DNA from: JAZKAR01 sp040389065
GTDB lineage: Bacteria; Pseudomonadota; Gammaproteobacteria; Burkholderiales; Casimicrobiaceae
NCBI GenBank assembly: GCA_040389065.1
Contig: JAZKAR010000018.1
Span: 8,096 to 72,095 of the forward strand
Direction: 5' to 3'
DNA: 64,000 bases
Position numbers and translations under genes: made by a program. Shown here piece after piece: positions 40,473 to 49,831 of this stretch. Below the pieces are notes generated by a model. That model searched no databases. It was not told the DNA's origin and saw only the letters and a list, made by a program, of their open reading frames with translations. How positions within the stretch are numbered: position 1 is the stretch's first letter; the number at the start of each line of letters is the position of its first letter.

Positions 40473-40826
40473 TTAGAAGAAGAGTGTATGCGTTCTCATA
40501 TAGTAGTCCCCTAGAAAATAAATCATATTTGCTAGAATATGAACTATCACACACCCTCTCATCGATAATCCACGATCTCGGCACCACCCCAGTACCAAAG
40601 AAGGAAAAAAAACAAAACATGCTGTGCTTATTCCACGCGTCATACAATGTGCAATAGAAAAGCTAAATGATGTAGCAATATTGGCAATAGTAAAACCATA
40701 ACGCGTGGTTAGTGTACTAGCCTTATTACGTTGCGTTAAATAGGATTGCATTCCTCCACGAAACACCCACTCCTCTAAAAGAGGATACACAGTTAATGCT
40801 AAAATATAATCACAAAGAGTCCACAT
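40473..40826 (-). CDS. Small CPBP-family glutamic-type intramembrane protease (MrtJ-like?)
   Basis: 117 residues, about three or four hydrophobic segments. CPBP/Abi active-site motifs: LLEEWVFRG (EE-x3-R, E18, E19, R23), His60 in SIAHCMTRG, and HILAN (His96, Asn100). Shorter than most CPBP proteases, resembling the compact enzymes paired with CTERM-like sorting signals such as MrtJ for JDVT-CTERM. The neighbouring upstream gene encodes a secreted protease with just such a tail, so a processing role is proposed. The family call is good; the MrtJ assignment is inference. Confidence 0.65.
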   Translation of the reverse strand: MWTLCDYILALTVYPLLEEWVFRGGMQSYLTQRNKASTLTTRYGFTIANIATSFSFSIAHCMTRGISTACFVFFPSLVLGWCRDRGLSMRGCVIVHILANMIYFLGDYYMRTHTLFF

Positions 40827-40847
40827 TTTTGCGCTCCAGCCCCATTA

Positions 40848-40993
40848 CCAATAGCGACTATTGCTTATTGCAAAAATCTGCGGAATGCTGTAACCTGGCA
40901 GATATACGATTGCCACTTATTGAATTTAAATAATTTAACAGCAGAATTGGCAGGTATAGCAGTACGTTGATTTTCCGTAGAAAATAGCGATTG
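40848..40993. repeat. One-off imperfect palindrome between the CPBP and protease genes
   Basis: CCAATAGCG at the left is mirrored by ATAGCGATTGG at the right, with further matching arms (AATCTGCG / ACGTTGATTTTC, AACCTGGCAGAT / ATTGGCAGGTAT). About 146 bp, no coding capacity. It occupies much of the 367 bp gap; the rest shows nothing recognisable. Confidence 0.5.
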
Positions 40994-41193
40994 GTGTCTT
41001 AACGTTATTGTATTTATTAGTTAGAACGTGCCATCATTTTTAGCTATTACTTACTATTAGTAAGAATTACTGCCCATTATTTTCATATGCTTGAAGCGTA
41101 ACAACCCCTCAAAGCATTCGTTAATCTAGCCTAACCGATGACTTTTCCTCTAATATTTTTTTAAGGATAAGTTCAAAAACTTAAAAAAATTTA

Positions 41194-42942
41194 TTAAACC
41201 TCTGTTTCCTTATTCCTTTTCTGCTTTCGTCGTATATGCAAAGCTACTAATAATAAAACTGGAAGCACGAGTGTATGATCACTTCCCTTACCTAATGTGC
41301 ACCCCCCGCCGCCAGATGAAGAACTACTTTGAACTGTTACGTCAGTTGTTACTTCTTGCCCTCGATTGGCAATAATAGTTTGTGCTGAAATAAGTGCAGC
41401 CTCAGCATCTAACAATCCAGCTCCACAGCGTCCTGCTACCTGACACGTTGTATCTTCAGCAAGAAAAGGTCTAGCTGAAGTTTTTAATGCTCTTTTTATT
41501 TCGGCAACAGTAATATCTGGATAAGACTTCCTCAATAGTGCTATGGCAGATAAGACATGCGGCACAGCTTGGCTAGTACCAATTTCATAGGCGTAGGTTG
41601 GGCTACCCAATGCGTAAGTTCCTGTATTCCAACTACTTAAAATCCATCCTGTTGTATCTGTACGATTATTTGGATTTTCAAAATCTCCACCTGGCGCACT
41701 GATTGCAACTACACTGCCTATATTGGCGTAAGAGGCATGAAGCCCTAACCGAGAATGCGCTGTGACAGCAATTACATTCTGACAATTGGTAGGAGTAACA
41801 GCACGTACATCGGTATTTACACCTTCATTACCTGCCGCCACCACTATTACCGCCCCTGCTGTTGTTGCATCATTAATAGCCTCTTGTTCGGCATGAGAAC
41901 AAGAACCATAAGATCCCAAACTTAATCCTATAATTTTTGAGGGGTGTGGATTCATGCTGGCTCCAGAAACAGGCAAACCCACTGCCCAGCGAATAGCATT
42001 AGCAATATCACTTACCTGAGCACCACATTTACCGATGACTCGCACAGGCAAAACACGTGCGCCATAGGATGCTCCTACCAAGCCGACGGTATTAGGCATT
42101 GCCGCCACAATTCCTGAAAGATGTGTACCATGCCAGCTATTTGCCTCAACTGTGCAATCTTTAAAAACATCATACTGAACATCTGTTGTCTTGACGCCAT
42201 CACCTAAATCATAAGCATTATTAATAGGGCTTTGCGTTGAAACATTATCTGCAGTAGAAGCATTACAGGTTCCAGCCAATCTGCAGTCAGAAATAAATGT
42301 ATAGCCTGTACTTACCCATATACCTGAAGCGCTTGAAAGAGTTCCTAAATCAGGATGGTCAGTTGCTCCTGTATCTAAAACAGCAATAATTTGATCTTCT
42401 CCCGTATTGGTTGCCCAGGCGCTTCCAAAACGTGCTCCACCTGCATCGGCATTATCTAAATTCCATAAGGAAGATACATAGTGATCTTGTATTCCTGTTA
42501 AAGATTGAATTTTTAATGTATGCGTTTTATCTTCTTGTGCAGAAACTACAGAGGCTACCCTTAATGATTTAATAGGATAACGCCGCTCATTTTCTTCTAT
42601 AGACTCTACGCGCGCATCTTCACGCAAACGCTGCAACGCTTCATCATCGAGGCCTTCTACAATATGACTGGTCTTCGTTAATGAGTGTGTAAATTTCATT
42701 GCGGGCGCAACATCTATGCCTATCTGCTCAACTTGATTACGACCTCGGCGCTCAGTGGCACTTATACTTTCAATATGTGCCCTATCTTGATTCTGGGCAG
42801 CCTCTTTAAGATGAATAATCCAATTCTTAGGTGGAGACGCATGTACGATCATAGGCAGACTTATACTTATCCCTAGGATAAGATTAAATAGAGGAATGAA
42901 TTTCAGCCACCCATGTAAACTACCATTAACGTTATCCTGCAC
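41194..42942 (-). CDS. Secreted S8 (subtilisin-like) protease with Cys/CTERM-type sorting tail
   Basis: 582 residues with a GTG start and a strong AAGGAGG box. Signal peptide about 10-36, I9-like propeptide (about 80-120), then the S8 domain: Asp190 in AVLDTGATDHPDL, His271 in WHGTHLSGI, Asn372 in AAGNEG, Ser457 in GTSQAVPHVLS. The C-terminus has a Ser/Gly linker, GGGGCTLG (544-551), one transmembrane helix and a basic tail RRKQKRNKE. This tripartite end is the mark of protein-sorting signals (Myxo-, GlyGly- or JDVT-CTERM type). It overlaps the receiver-TPR gene by 11 bp, and a CPBP protease gene lies downstream. Confidence 0.88.
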   Translation of the reverse strand: MQDNVNGSLHGWLKFIPLFNLILGISISLPMIVHASPPKNWIIHLKEAAQNQDRAHIESISATERRGRNQVEQIGIDVAPAMKFTHSLTKTSHIVEGLDDEALQRLREDARVESIEENERRYPIKSLRVASVVSAQEDKTHTLKIQSLTGIQDHYVSSLWNLDNADAGGARFGSAWATNTGEDQIIAVLDTGATDHPDLGTLSSASGIWVSTGYTFISDCRLAGTCNASTADNVSTQSPINNAYDLGDGVKTTDVQYDVFKDCTVEANSWHGTHLSGIVAAMPNTVGLVGASYGARVLPVRVIGKCGAQVSDIANAIRWAVGLPVSGASMNPHPSKIIGLSLGSYGSCSHAEQEAINDATTAGAVIVVAAGNEGVNTDVRAVTPTNCQNVIAVTAHSRLGLHASYANIGSVVAISAPGGDFENPNNRTDTTGWILSSWNTGTYALGSPTYAYEIGTSQAVPHVLSAIALLRKSYPDITVAEIKRALKTSARPFLAEDTTCQVAGRCGAGLLDAEAALISAQTIIANRGQEVTTDVTVQSSSSSGGGGCTLGKGSDHTLVLPVLLLVALHIRRKQKRNKETEV

Positions 42943-44596
42943 GTCGGCCTCCTTGCTGTGCCAAACCTCGGTATTGGAGTTCCAATTTCATCAGCTCGGA
43001 GTGATCAGGTGATTGATCACGTACACGCCCCAGGCAACTCTCACCAACTTCCAATAAATAATTGTTTTTGCCTGCCTGAGGATTATGTTTTACCCATAAT
43101 AAAATTGAACGAGCTGCATTTAAGTTTAAAACTCTATTCGCAGGAAAACGCTCTAAGGTAGTTAATAATGTTTCGATAGCCTCCATATAAAGGCCTTGCT
43201 TAACCTTTTGAACAGCAAGATTATTTTGTGCAATAATCTCTTGTGTCGACTCGTTAATTAACGCTTGAGCAGTATCAACTTGCCCTACCGAAGCAAATGC
43301 AGTTTCGACAGCGTTGATAACTTTAGAATTATCATGATGATTTTGTAATAATGTTTGCGCTACGCTTTGTGCTAGTGCCTGATCATTTTGCTCTAACGCT
43401 GCATTCAATAAATCAATAGAAAGCTCTACGGGCGGAACTTCCATTTCGGGAAATGCACGGCTCGCATTCTGCAAACAATCTGCTGCGATATCAAAATCAC
43501 CTTGCTGCATCGCTAAACGAGCATTCATTACACTTTCGCAAACCTGCAATTCTGCTGTGGCAGGCAACATACGGGTTCCCTCTTGAATTACCGCGCGTGC
43601 AGCCTCTAGGTTTCCTTGCGACCAATGAACTTTTGAAAGACGCATAAAATCGCCAGTTTCTAAACAACCCGTTTCACTGCCTACCTCCAATACTCTCGAT
43701 AACGCTTTTTCAGCTGTATCCCAATCTTGATTCTCAAACGCTAATCGTCCTAGTGAGCGTTGTCGCTTGAGTGCACGAGGAGAGCGAAGTGCAGCCCGCT
43801 CAAGAATACGTTGTGCGCCTTGTACATCATTTAATGATTGTTGAACTTTTGCCATCCAATCATAGGCTTCAATATACGCAATATGTTCTGTAATTAATTG
43901 ATTTAAAATATCAGAAGCTTTTTTAAAATTTTGCATCTGATATAAAGCTTTGGCCCATCCAAGTTTTACCCAAGGCCATGTACGCTCCGTTTTCAGATCA
44001 GAATAAAAGCGCTCTGCATCTTCATACCGCCCGGTTAACATTAAAATGTCGCCTTTAATTTTCAACGCTTCATGTTGATAGGCTGGTAATAATGCGACTA
44101 CTTGATCACATGCATTGAGCGCTTGTTCATACGATTGTTTTTGCATAGCACCATAAATGGTAGCCAAACATTTTTTTCTATATAAAACTCTATCTAAGCG
44201 CCCATGCAATATTTGCAGCGAAAAAGGGCGAACAATATAATCGTCTGGCGTAAACTCCATTGCACTCATAACGCGATCATAACGTTGCTCAGTTGTTACC
44301 AAAATAAGTGCTGTAATTGAGGGTATCAGGTTACTGTTTCTTAATTTTTCTAATAATGCGATGCCCCCTTGCCCATACTGCAAGTCATATTCCAGTAAGA
44401 TCAAATCAAACTCATTTGCTTTCAGTTGGCTAATCGCTTCACTTGGCCCATGCGCCCATGAAACTTTTTCAATTCCTAATGTATTAAGATGTGGAAACCA
44501 AAAACCACGTGCCTGCGGAGAATCATCCACAACTAAGACATTTAAGTTAGGATAGTCAACAATAATTGGTGAACTCTCGCGCACACTAGGGTTCAT
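42932..44596 (-). CDS. Degenerate response-regulator receiver fused to TPR repeats
   Basis: 554 residues from ATG 44596 (AAGGA box upstream); an in-frame start at 44677 would add 27. The receiver domain (about 15-135) keeps VVDDSP but the phosphorylated Asp is Glu69 (LILLEYDL) and the conserved Lys is Arg123 (DYIVRPFS). The rest is a run of tetratricopeptide-like helices (about 150-540). Such proteins act as scaffolds or adaptors. The Glu may mimic permanent phosphorylation. Co-transcribed with the S8 protease (11 bp overlap). Confidence 0.85.
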   Translation of the reverse strand: MNPSVRESSPIIVDYPNLNVLVVDDSPQARGFWFPHLNTLGIEKVSWAHGPSEAISQLKANEFDLILLEYDLQYGQGGIALLEKLRNSNLIPSITALILVTTEQRYDRVMSAMEFTPDDYIVRPFSLQILHGRLDRVLYRKKCLATIYGAMQKQSYEQALNACDQVVALLPAYQHEALKIKGDILMLTGRYEDAERFYSDLKTERTWPWVKLGWAKALYQMQNFKKASDILNQLITEHIAYIEAYDWMAKVQQSLNDVQGAQRILERAALRSPRALKRQRSLGRLAFENQDWDTAEKALSRVLEVGSETGCLETGDFMRLSKVHWSQGNLEAARAVIQEGTRMLPATAELQVCESVMNARLAMQQGDFDIAADCLQNASRAFPEMEVPPVELSIDLLNAALEQNDQALAQSVAQTLLQNHHDNSKVINAVETAFASVGQVDTAQALINESTQEIIAQNNLAVQKVKQGLYMEAIETLLTTLERFPANRVLNLNAARSILLWVKHNPQAGKNNYLLEVGESCLGRVRDQSPDHSELMKLELQYRGLAQQGGRRAG

Positions 44597-44758
44597 GATG
44601 GCAGTATCCTTAATAGCGAAAATCAGACCAAAATCGGAACATAGTAGATGAACCTCCCCAAAAACAAATCGTTGCAAATTAATGGAAAGCTTATTCTGGT
44701 ATTTCGGCGGTTTTGAACCACTTATTCAATGCTTATGATTCCACAAAGATACCTATTT

Positions 44759-45487
44759 ATGACTTCTTCTACTGTCCGCCTATATTTGAGTACTTCTTAC
44801 CCATGCAATTATTTGCCTTACCGTACCGCTCGCTCTCAAATTCTTACCAACCCCAGCCCCGTAACCAATGATTTATATTATGCTTTAATCCACCATGGAT
44901 TTCGCCGGAGTGGAGATATTGTTTATCGCCCTTATTGCGGCTCTTGCAACTTATGTATTCCTATTCGTGTACCAGTACAATTTTTTAACGCTAGCCGTAG
45001 CCAAAGACGCGCATTAAAACAGCATTCTATGCTGACAACAGAATGGATACGACCAACAGATTCGCTTGAGATAGCTACCCTGTATGAGCAGTATCAAAAA
45101 ACAAGACATTTTTCAGGTGAGAATGCTAATTTTCAAGAACAACTTTCGCAGTTTTTGATTATTAGTCCTGTCGATACTTGGATGATTTTATTTCGGCTTG
45201 AAGGCAAATTAAAAGTAGTAAGTGTTGTCGATAAACTTTGTGATGGTTTATCTGCGGTATATACTTTTTTTGCTCCTGATGATACAGGCAGTGCTTATGG
45301 AACCTATGCAGTTTTATGGCAGATTGAATATTGTAAACAACAAAACCACCCCTATCTTTACCTTGGCTACTGGATACCTGGCAGCCCAAAAATGGACTAT
45401 AAACGAAACTTTCGTCCTTTTGAGATTTTGTATCAAGATAAGTGGAATAGTTTGGAAAACATAACATTATCTTCAAATAATATTTAA
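44759..45487 (+). CDS. bpt: Aspartate/glutamate leucyltransferase (ATE/Bpt family)
   Basis: 242 residues from ATG 44759 (an upstream ATG at 44729 adds ten). YPCNYLPYRTARSQ start, HHGFRRSGDIVYRPYCGSC with the conserved Cys pair, ISPVDTWMI, and YLYLGYWIPGSPKMDYKRNF. The family adds Leu to N-terminal Asp or Glu of proteins, marking them for ClpS/ClpAP. Divergent from the receiver-TPR gene. Confidence 0.9.
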   Translation: MTSSTVRLYLSTSYPCNYLPYRTARSQILTNPSPVTNDLYYALIHHGFRRSGDIVYRPYCGSCNLCIPIRVPVQFFNASRSQRRALKQHSMLTTEWIRPTDSLEIATLYEQYQKTRHFSGENANFQEQLSQFLIISPVDTWMILFRLEGKLKVVSVVDKLCDGLSAVYTFFAPDDTGSAYGTYAVLWQIEYCKQQNHPYLYLGYWIPGSPKMDYKRNFRPFEILYQDKWNSLENITLSSNNI

Positions 45488-45851
45488 TTTCTAAAACTTT
45501 AACTTTGCTATAAATAATCAACTATGACTAACTTTCGCAAGCCCATGGATGGCATGACCAAATTTAAAAAGATTATAAACCCCGCTAATATTTAAGCCTT
45601 AGTGATTTGTATCGTTAAACTATAGAGGCACACAATAATGCGATGTAAAAATATAGTGTTTATTATTTCCTGCATTCACACATTCAATTTATACATAACA
45701 CTTCTATTGCAGTGTGACACACTCTAAGCAAATAGTGCATACAGCAAATATTGTGGCAAAGCTTTCGGGGATTTAAGCATGAATCCTCAACCTACTCAAG
45801 GGTTTTATCCATACGTTTTGTACGAAATCGCTTGGTTAAATAAGGGAATTT
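45488..45851. other. 364 bp gap between bpt and rpoN
   Basis: No gene recognised. The rpoN promoter must lie here; no sigma-70 box with good spacing stands out. No element A or B copy. Confidence 0.4.
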
Positions 45852-47156
45852 ATGAGCCAACAATTGCGTATTAATACTGAATTAAAACAAGGCATTAATC
45901 TTTCCATGGCAATGCGAAGATCTTTGCAATGCCTTGCTTTGCCTCAGCACCAACTAAGATATGCCATTATGGAAGTTGCCCTTGAAAATCCTTTTCTTAC
46001 CCCTAACTCCTGGGAAAATACCTATCAATCGCCAACTGAATCTAAGCTGCCATCCCCTGAAACTGAAGAAAATTGGTGGGAAAACATTGCTATTGATACC
46101 AAGCCTTCATTATATGGGATACTTTTAGACCAATTACGCTTGATCACTATTCCAGAACATCTAGAAGCTCCATTAATGTGCTTGCTTGATGCACTCGATG
46201 AATACGGCTTTCTTACACATCGGCTTGGCGTACTAAGCCAAACCTATACGATCGAATTAGAGCTACTTAAAGAGGCTTATAGCTGGTTTGATGAACTTGA
46301 TCCACCCGGTATTGGCACTGAAAGCTTAAGCGCATTCTGGCGCTACCAGCTAGGTGAGTGTAAAGCCTCACCGGTTGTGTATGATGCGTTAACGTTAGTT
46401 GAAAAAGGCATGCATTGGATAATGCCCTTTCAAAAACGAAAACTTATCGGCTTATTGAATAATGATAATCAAAGACTGGACAATGCTTTATCATTTATAC
46501 GTAAGCTAAAGTGTCATCCTTTTGAGCCTACTTCAGCCTTGCCCCATCCGCTAGAAACATGCCCCGAATTACGTTGGATACCTAATGAAGGTGCAGGACG
46601 CGTAGAATGGATCAATACAACGATCCCATGGCATCTTGAAGCAGAATGGATGGGCACCTCTTTTGAACAGGGGCAAAAACTTACTCCCTTTCGAAAAGAA
46701 GCCGAACAGTTTCTTGAAAGTTTACACTATAGGCAAGATACGGTTTTGCGTGTAGCACAAACCATTATTGATCATCAGCCGTATTTTGGAGAATATGGGC
46801 TAAGAGGCTTACGCCCGCTTACTCTTCAACTCATTGCTGACCATTTAGGGCTACATGTTTCAACACTTTCAAGAGCAACCCAATATAAAGCAATGATGAC
46901 TCCACACGGAGTTATTTTACTTTCGGATTTTTTTGTATCATCTATTAAAGGAGAGGAAAGCGTTGTTTCAAGCGCTTGGGTAAAAAGTTTGTTACAAGAA
47001 TGGATTAGTATAGAAGACAGCTCGAGGCCACTGACCGACCAGCAAATTACCGACCGTTTTCATCAACAAGGTATTACGCTTTCACGTCGAACGGTTGCCA
47101 AATACCGAGAAGTCATGCATATTCCACCTGCTTATCGTAGAAAAATATCCTCTTAA
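45852..47156 (+). CDS. rpoN: RNA polymerase sigma-54 factor
   Basis: 434 residues, shorter than the usual 470-500. The RpoN box is SRRTVAKYREVMHIPPAYRRK near the C-terminus, matching the ARRTVAKYRE consensus with one change. The core-binding domain is recognisable (FDELDPPGIGTESL). Region I is unusual: LRINTELKQGINLSMAMRRS replaces the common TPQLQQAIRLLQ pattern. First gene of an rpoN-hpf-ptsN-hprK run. Confidence 0.9.
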   Translation: MSQQLRINTELKQGINLSMAMRRSLQCLALPQHQLRYAIMEVALENPFLTPNSWENTYQSPTESKLPSPETEENWWENIAIDTKPSLYGILLDQLRLITIPEHLEAPLMCLLDALDEYGFLTHRLGVLSQTYTIELELLKEAYSWFDELDPPGIGTESLSAFWRYQLGECKASPVVYDALTLVEKGMHWIMPFQKRKLIGLLNNDNQRLDNALSFIRKLKCHPFEPTSALPHPLETCPELRWIPNEGAGRVEWINTTIPWHLEAEWMGTSFEQGQKLTPFRKEAEQFLESLHYRQDTVLRVAQTIIDHQPYFGEYGLRGLRPLTLQLIADHLGLHVSTLSRATQYKAMMTPHGVILLSDFFVSSIKGEESVVSSAWVKSLLQEWISIEDSSRPLTDQQITDRFHQQGITLSRRTVAKYREVMHIPPAYRRKISS

Positions 47157-47170
47157 AGAAGGAGTCAATT

Positions 47171-47461
47171 ATGAATGTTCACATGACTGGTCACCACGTA
47201 GAAGTTACTCCCGCAATACGCGAATATATGAGTGCAAAACTTGAGCGTATTAAGCGTCACTTCGATCATGTTATTGATGTAAATGTTATTGTGTCGGTAG
47301 AAAAATTAGATCAGAAAGTTGAAGCCACTGTTCATGTAAGCGGTAAAGACATTCACGCTGAATCAACAGACCAAAATATGTATGCTGCGATTGATAATCT
47401 GGCAGACAAACTTGATCGCCAACTTGTTAAACATAAAGAAAAATTAACATCTCATCGTTAA
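47171..47461 (+). CDS. hpf: Ribosome hibernation-promoting factor
   Basis: 96 residues. MNVHMTGHHVEVTPAIREYM start and the KLDRQLVKHKEKL end match the short HPF/YfiA family, which binds the 30S subunit and helps form inactive 100S ribosomes. AAGGAG precedes the ATG; 14 bp from rpoN. Confidence 0.93.
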   Translation: MNVHMTGHHVEVTPAIREYMSAKLERIKRHFDHVIDVNVIVSVEKLDQKVEATVHVSGKDIHAESTDQNMYAAIDNLADKLDRQLVKHKEKLTSHR

Positions 47462-47481
47462 TATTTACAAGGGTCTCCAGC

Positions 47482-47961
47482 GTGATATATTTATCTGATT
47501 TGCTACGCTCCAATACTGTATATCTTGATGTTAACTGCTCAAATCGAGTTGATGTATTACACTGGATTGCCCAATATTTTTCCCCTATTGTTAATGTAAA
47601 ATCTGAAACTGTTTATAAATGTCTTCAAGATCGCGAAGCATTAGGCTCCACTGCGTTAGGCCAAGGCGTAGCAATTCCTCATGGTCGATTGCGTGGGTTA
47701 TCTACCCCTCACGTAGTATTCTTAAAAACAGCGCAACCCATTGAATTTGATGCCCCTGATGGTTTAGAAGTGAATCAATTTTTTGTGTTACTGGTTCCTG
47801 AAAAAGCTACAGATGATCATTTAGAAATTCTTTCACAAATAGCTCAATTATTTACCTCTCCCAACCTGCGCACCCTCTTAGCTAATTCCCATGATGTAGC
47901 AGAAGTCCTCGATCAGTTTCGTTCGCATCTCCTTACCATCTCTCCTACACGCTATCACTAA
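47482..47961 (+). CDS. ptsN: Nitrogen-type PTS EIIA protein
   Basis: 159 residues with a GTG start. The phosphorylated His is in GQGVAIPHGRL (about residue 70). EIIA-Ntr relays phosphate from EI/NPr and regulates potassium and nitrogen functions. 20 bp after hpf. Confidence 0.92.
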   Translation: MIYLSDLLRSNTVYLDVNCSNRVDVLHWIAQYFSPIVNVKSETVYKCLQDREALGSTALGQGVAIPHGRLRGLSTPHVVFLKTAQPIEFDAPDGLEVNQFFVLLVPEKATDDHLEILSQIAQLFTSPNLRTLLANSHDVAEVLDQFRSHLLTISPTRYH

Positions 47962-47967
47962 AATATC

Positions 47968-48921
47968 ATGCGTCACGTATCGATCGCCCGTGTATTTCAA
48001 GACAACCAGCCTCGCTTAGATTTACGCTGGGAGGCTGGTTTAGATGGAAGAGAACGCACCCTTGAAGCGGAAATGTTGATTAAACCGATTATGGGACAAG
48101 TAGGACATCTCAACTTTATTCATCCCTTTGCCATTCAGGTATTGGGTGTTGCAGAAATGGATTACCTTAGCTCTCTTGATAATACTACCCTTCAAGAAGC
48201 TTTATCACGGCTACTTAATAACTCAGAGCTTACTGCTGTTATTGTCGCCAATGATCGCCCTGTTCCACCTTACTTACAAATTCAATGTGATACCCTTGCG
48301 ATACCTCTTCTTAGCTCTCCTCAGCCAAGCCCGCATATTGTAGATGTATTGTGGTACTACCTATCTCGTATTCTTGCAGAAGAAACAACCTTACATGGCG
48401 TTTTTCTAGATGTTCTCGATACCGGGGTTTTACTAACAGGTGCTTCTACTATTGGTAAAAGTGAATTAGCCTTAGAGCTTATTACGCGGGGGCATGGGCT
48501 TATTGCTGACGATATGGTAACGGTTGCTAGAATTTCGCCAGATACCATTGAGGGCCGCTGCCCTACTATGCTAAAAGACTTTCTTGAAGTACGAGGCATT
48601 GGTGTATTGAATATTCGCACTATTTTTGGTGAGACGGCTGTAAGACCGCAGAAAACGTTGTCTCTTATCGTTCATCTTGAACGTTATACTGAAGAACAGT
48701 TTGCTGAAATAGATCGTCTTTCGACAACGGCTATTTTTCAAGAAATATTAAAAGTTTCAGTAAGAAAGGTTATGCTACCTGTTGCAGCCGGACGCAATCT
48801 TGCTGTTCTTGTGGAAGCTGCTGTTAGAAATCATCTTTTGCAAACACGTGGCATAGATTCTACAAATGAGTTTATTGAGCGCCAACAAAGTTGGATGGCA
48901 AATGCTAACGATAACTTGTAA
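47968..48921 (+). CDS. hprK: HPr kinase/phosphorylase
   Basis: 317 residues. The P-loop is GASTIGKSELALELI (about 155), where the usual GxSGxGKS has Thr in place of the second Gly. The HprK signature EVRGIGVLNIRTIFGETAV is near 205-225, and RGHGLIADD is conserved. It phosphorylates a serine of HPr-type proteins. Starts 6 bp after ptsN. Confidence 0.92.
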   Translation: MRHVSIARVFQDNQPRLDLRWEAGLDGRERTLEAEMLIKPIMGQVGHLNFIHPFAIQVLGVAEMDYLSSLDNTTLQEALSRLLNNSELTAVIVANDRPVPPYLQIQCDTLAIPLLSSPQPSPHIVDVLWYYLSRILAEETTLHGVFLDVLDTGVLLTGASTIGKSELALELITRGHGLIADDMVTVARISPDTIEGRCPTMLKDFLEVRGIGVLNIRTIFGETAVRPQKTLSLIVHLERYTEEQFAEIDRLSTTAIFQEILKVSVRKVMLPVAAGRNLAVLVEAAVRNHLLQTRGIDSTNEFIERQQSWMANANDNL

Positions 48922-48933
48922 AATTTAATATAT

Positions 48934-49025
48934 TTAGAAGTTAAACAATTGGCCTCTCGCGGTGTGCGGGCAACTTACCACACTCGATATACTGCCTTGA
49001 TAACACTCAACTGAGTAACTTCTAA
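48934..49025. repeat. Palindromic element A, copy 6
   Basis: Ends TTAGAAGTTAAACAATTGG and CAACTGAGTAACTTCTAA. Short, decayed interior. It lies between hprK and the carbonic anhydrase gene. Confidence 0.75.
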
Positions 49026-49065
49026 CATCTTATTCAAAATAACCATTAAAAAGGAAATATTGTAA

Positions 49066-49755
49066 ATGATTGCGGCACAAGAAGCTCTCGAGCGCTTACG
49101 AGAAGGAAATCTTCGCTTCGTGTCAGATAATCGAAGCTACGATACACTTACTACTCAAACTCAACGTAGTAAACTTGCAGAAGGACAGGAACCATTTGCT
49201 GTCATTCTTGGGTGCTCGGATTCACGCGTTCCCGTAGAAATAGTCTTTGATCAAGGCCTAGGCGACTTATTTGTTATTCGTGTTGCAGGTAATATTGTTG
49301 CTCCCTCTCAAGTGGGTAGCGTAGAGTTTGCTGCAGAGCAATTTGGTACTCGCCTAGTTGTCGTTTTAGGTCATTCACGCTGCGGAGTTATTCAGGCCAC
49401 TATAAAAGAGCTTGAGAATCCTTCAAAAAATCCCTCGCGTAATGTACATTCTATTGTTGATCGTGTTCGCCCATATGTAGCTGAGCTAATGGACACAGAA
49501 CTTAGATACAATCATGAAGCACTGATACAACATGCTGTTCGCGCTAACATTAGAGCATCAGCCAACCATTTAAGACATGGATCGCCTATCATTGAGCAAT
49601 TAATTCAAAAAGAAGGATTACTTGTGGTCGGCGCTGAGTACTCGCTAGAAACAGGTGTTGTAGATTTTTTCGATGGTATTCCAAATATCAATGAGTCTTC
49701 TCTAAGTTTAGAACAATTCTCCCCAACACTTATGTCGGCCTTACCACATTTTTAA
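49066..49755 (+). CDS. Beta-class carbonic anhydrase
   Basis: 229 residues. Zinc ligands in LGCSDSRVPVE (Cys, Asp-Arg dyad) and GHSRCGVIQA (His and Cys). Interconverts CO2 and bicarbonate in the cytoplasm. It splits the usual hprK-rapZ adjacency and is flanked upstream by element A copy 6. AAAGGAAA precedes the ATG. Confidence 0.92.
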   Translation: MIAAQEALERLREGNLRFVSDNRSYDTLTTQTQRSKLAEGQEPFAVILGCSDSRVPVEIVFDQGLGDLFVIRVAGNIVAPSQVGSVEFAAEQFGTRLVVVLGHSRCGVIQATIKELENPSKNPSRNVHSIVDRVRPYVAELMDTELRYNHEALIQHAVRANIRASANHLRHGSPIIEQLIQKEGLLVVGAEYSLETGVVDFFDGIPNINESSLSLEQFSPTLMSALPHF

Positions 49756-49831
49756 ATTTTCAATCTCTTCATCGCCACACATTGTTATCTGAGAGCTATT
49801 TCCATTCTCACTTACTATGAATAGAATAAGA

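Noticed and set aside
40450..40647. Minus-strand 65-residue frame overlapping the CPBP gene
   Set aside because: Out of frame with the CPBP protein, which has all family motifs; this one has no recognisable features.
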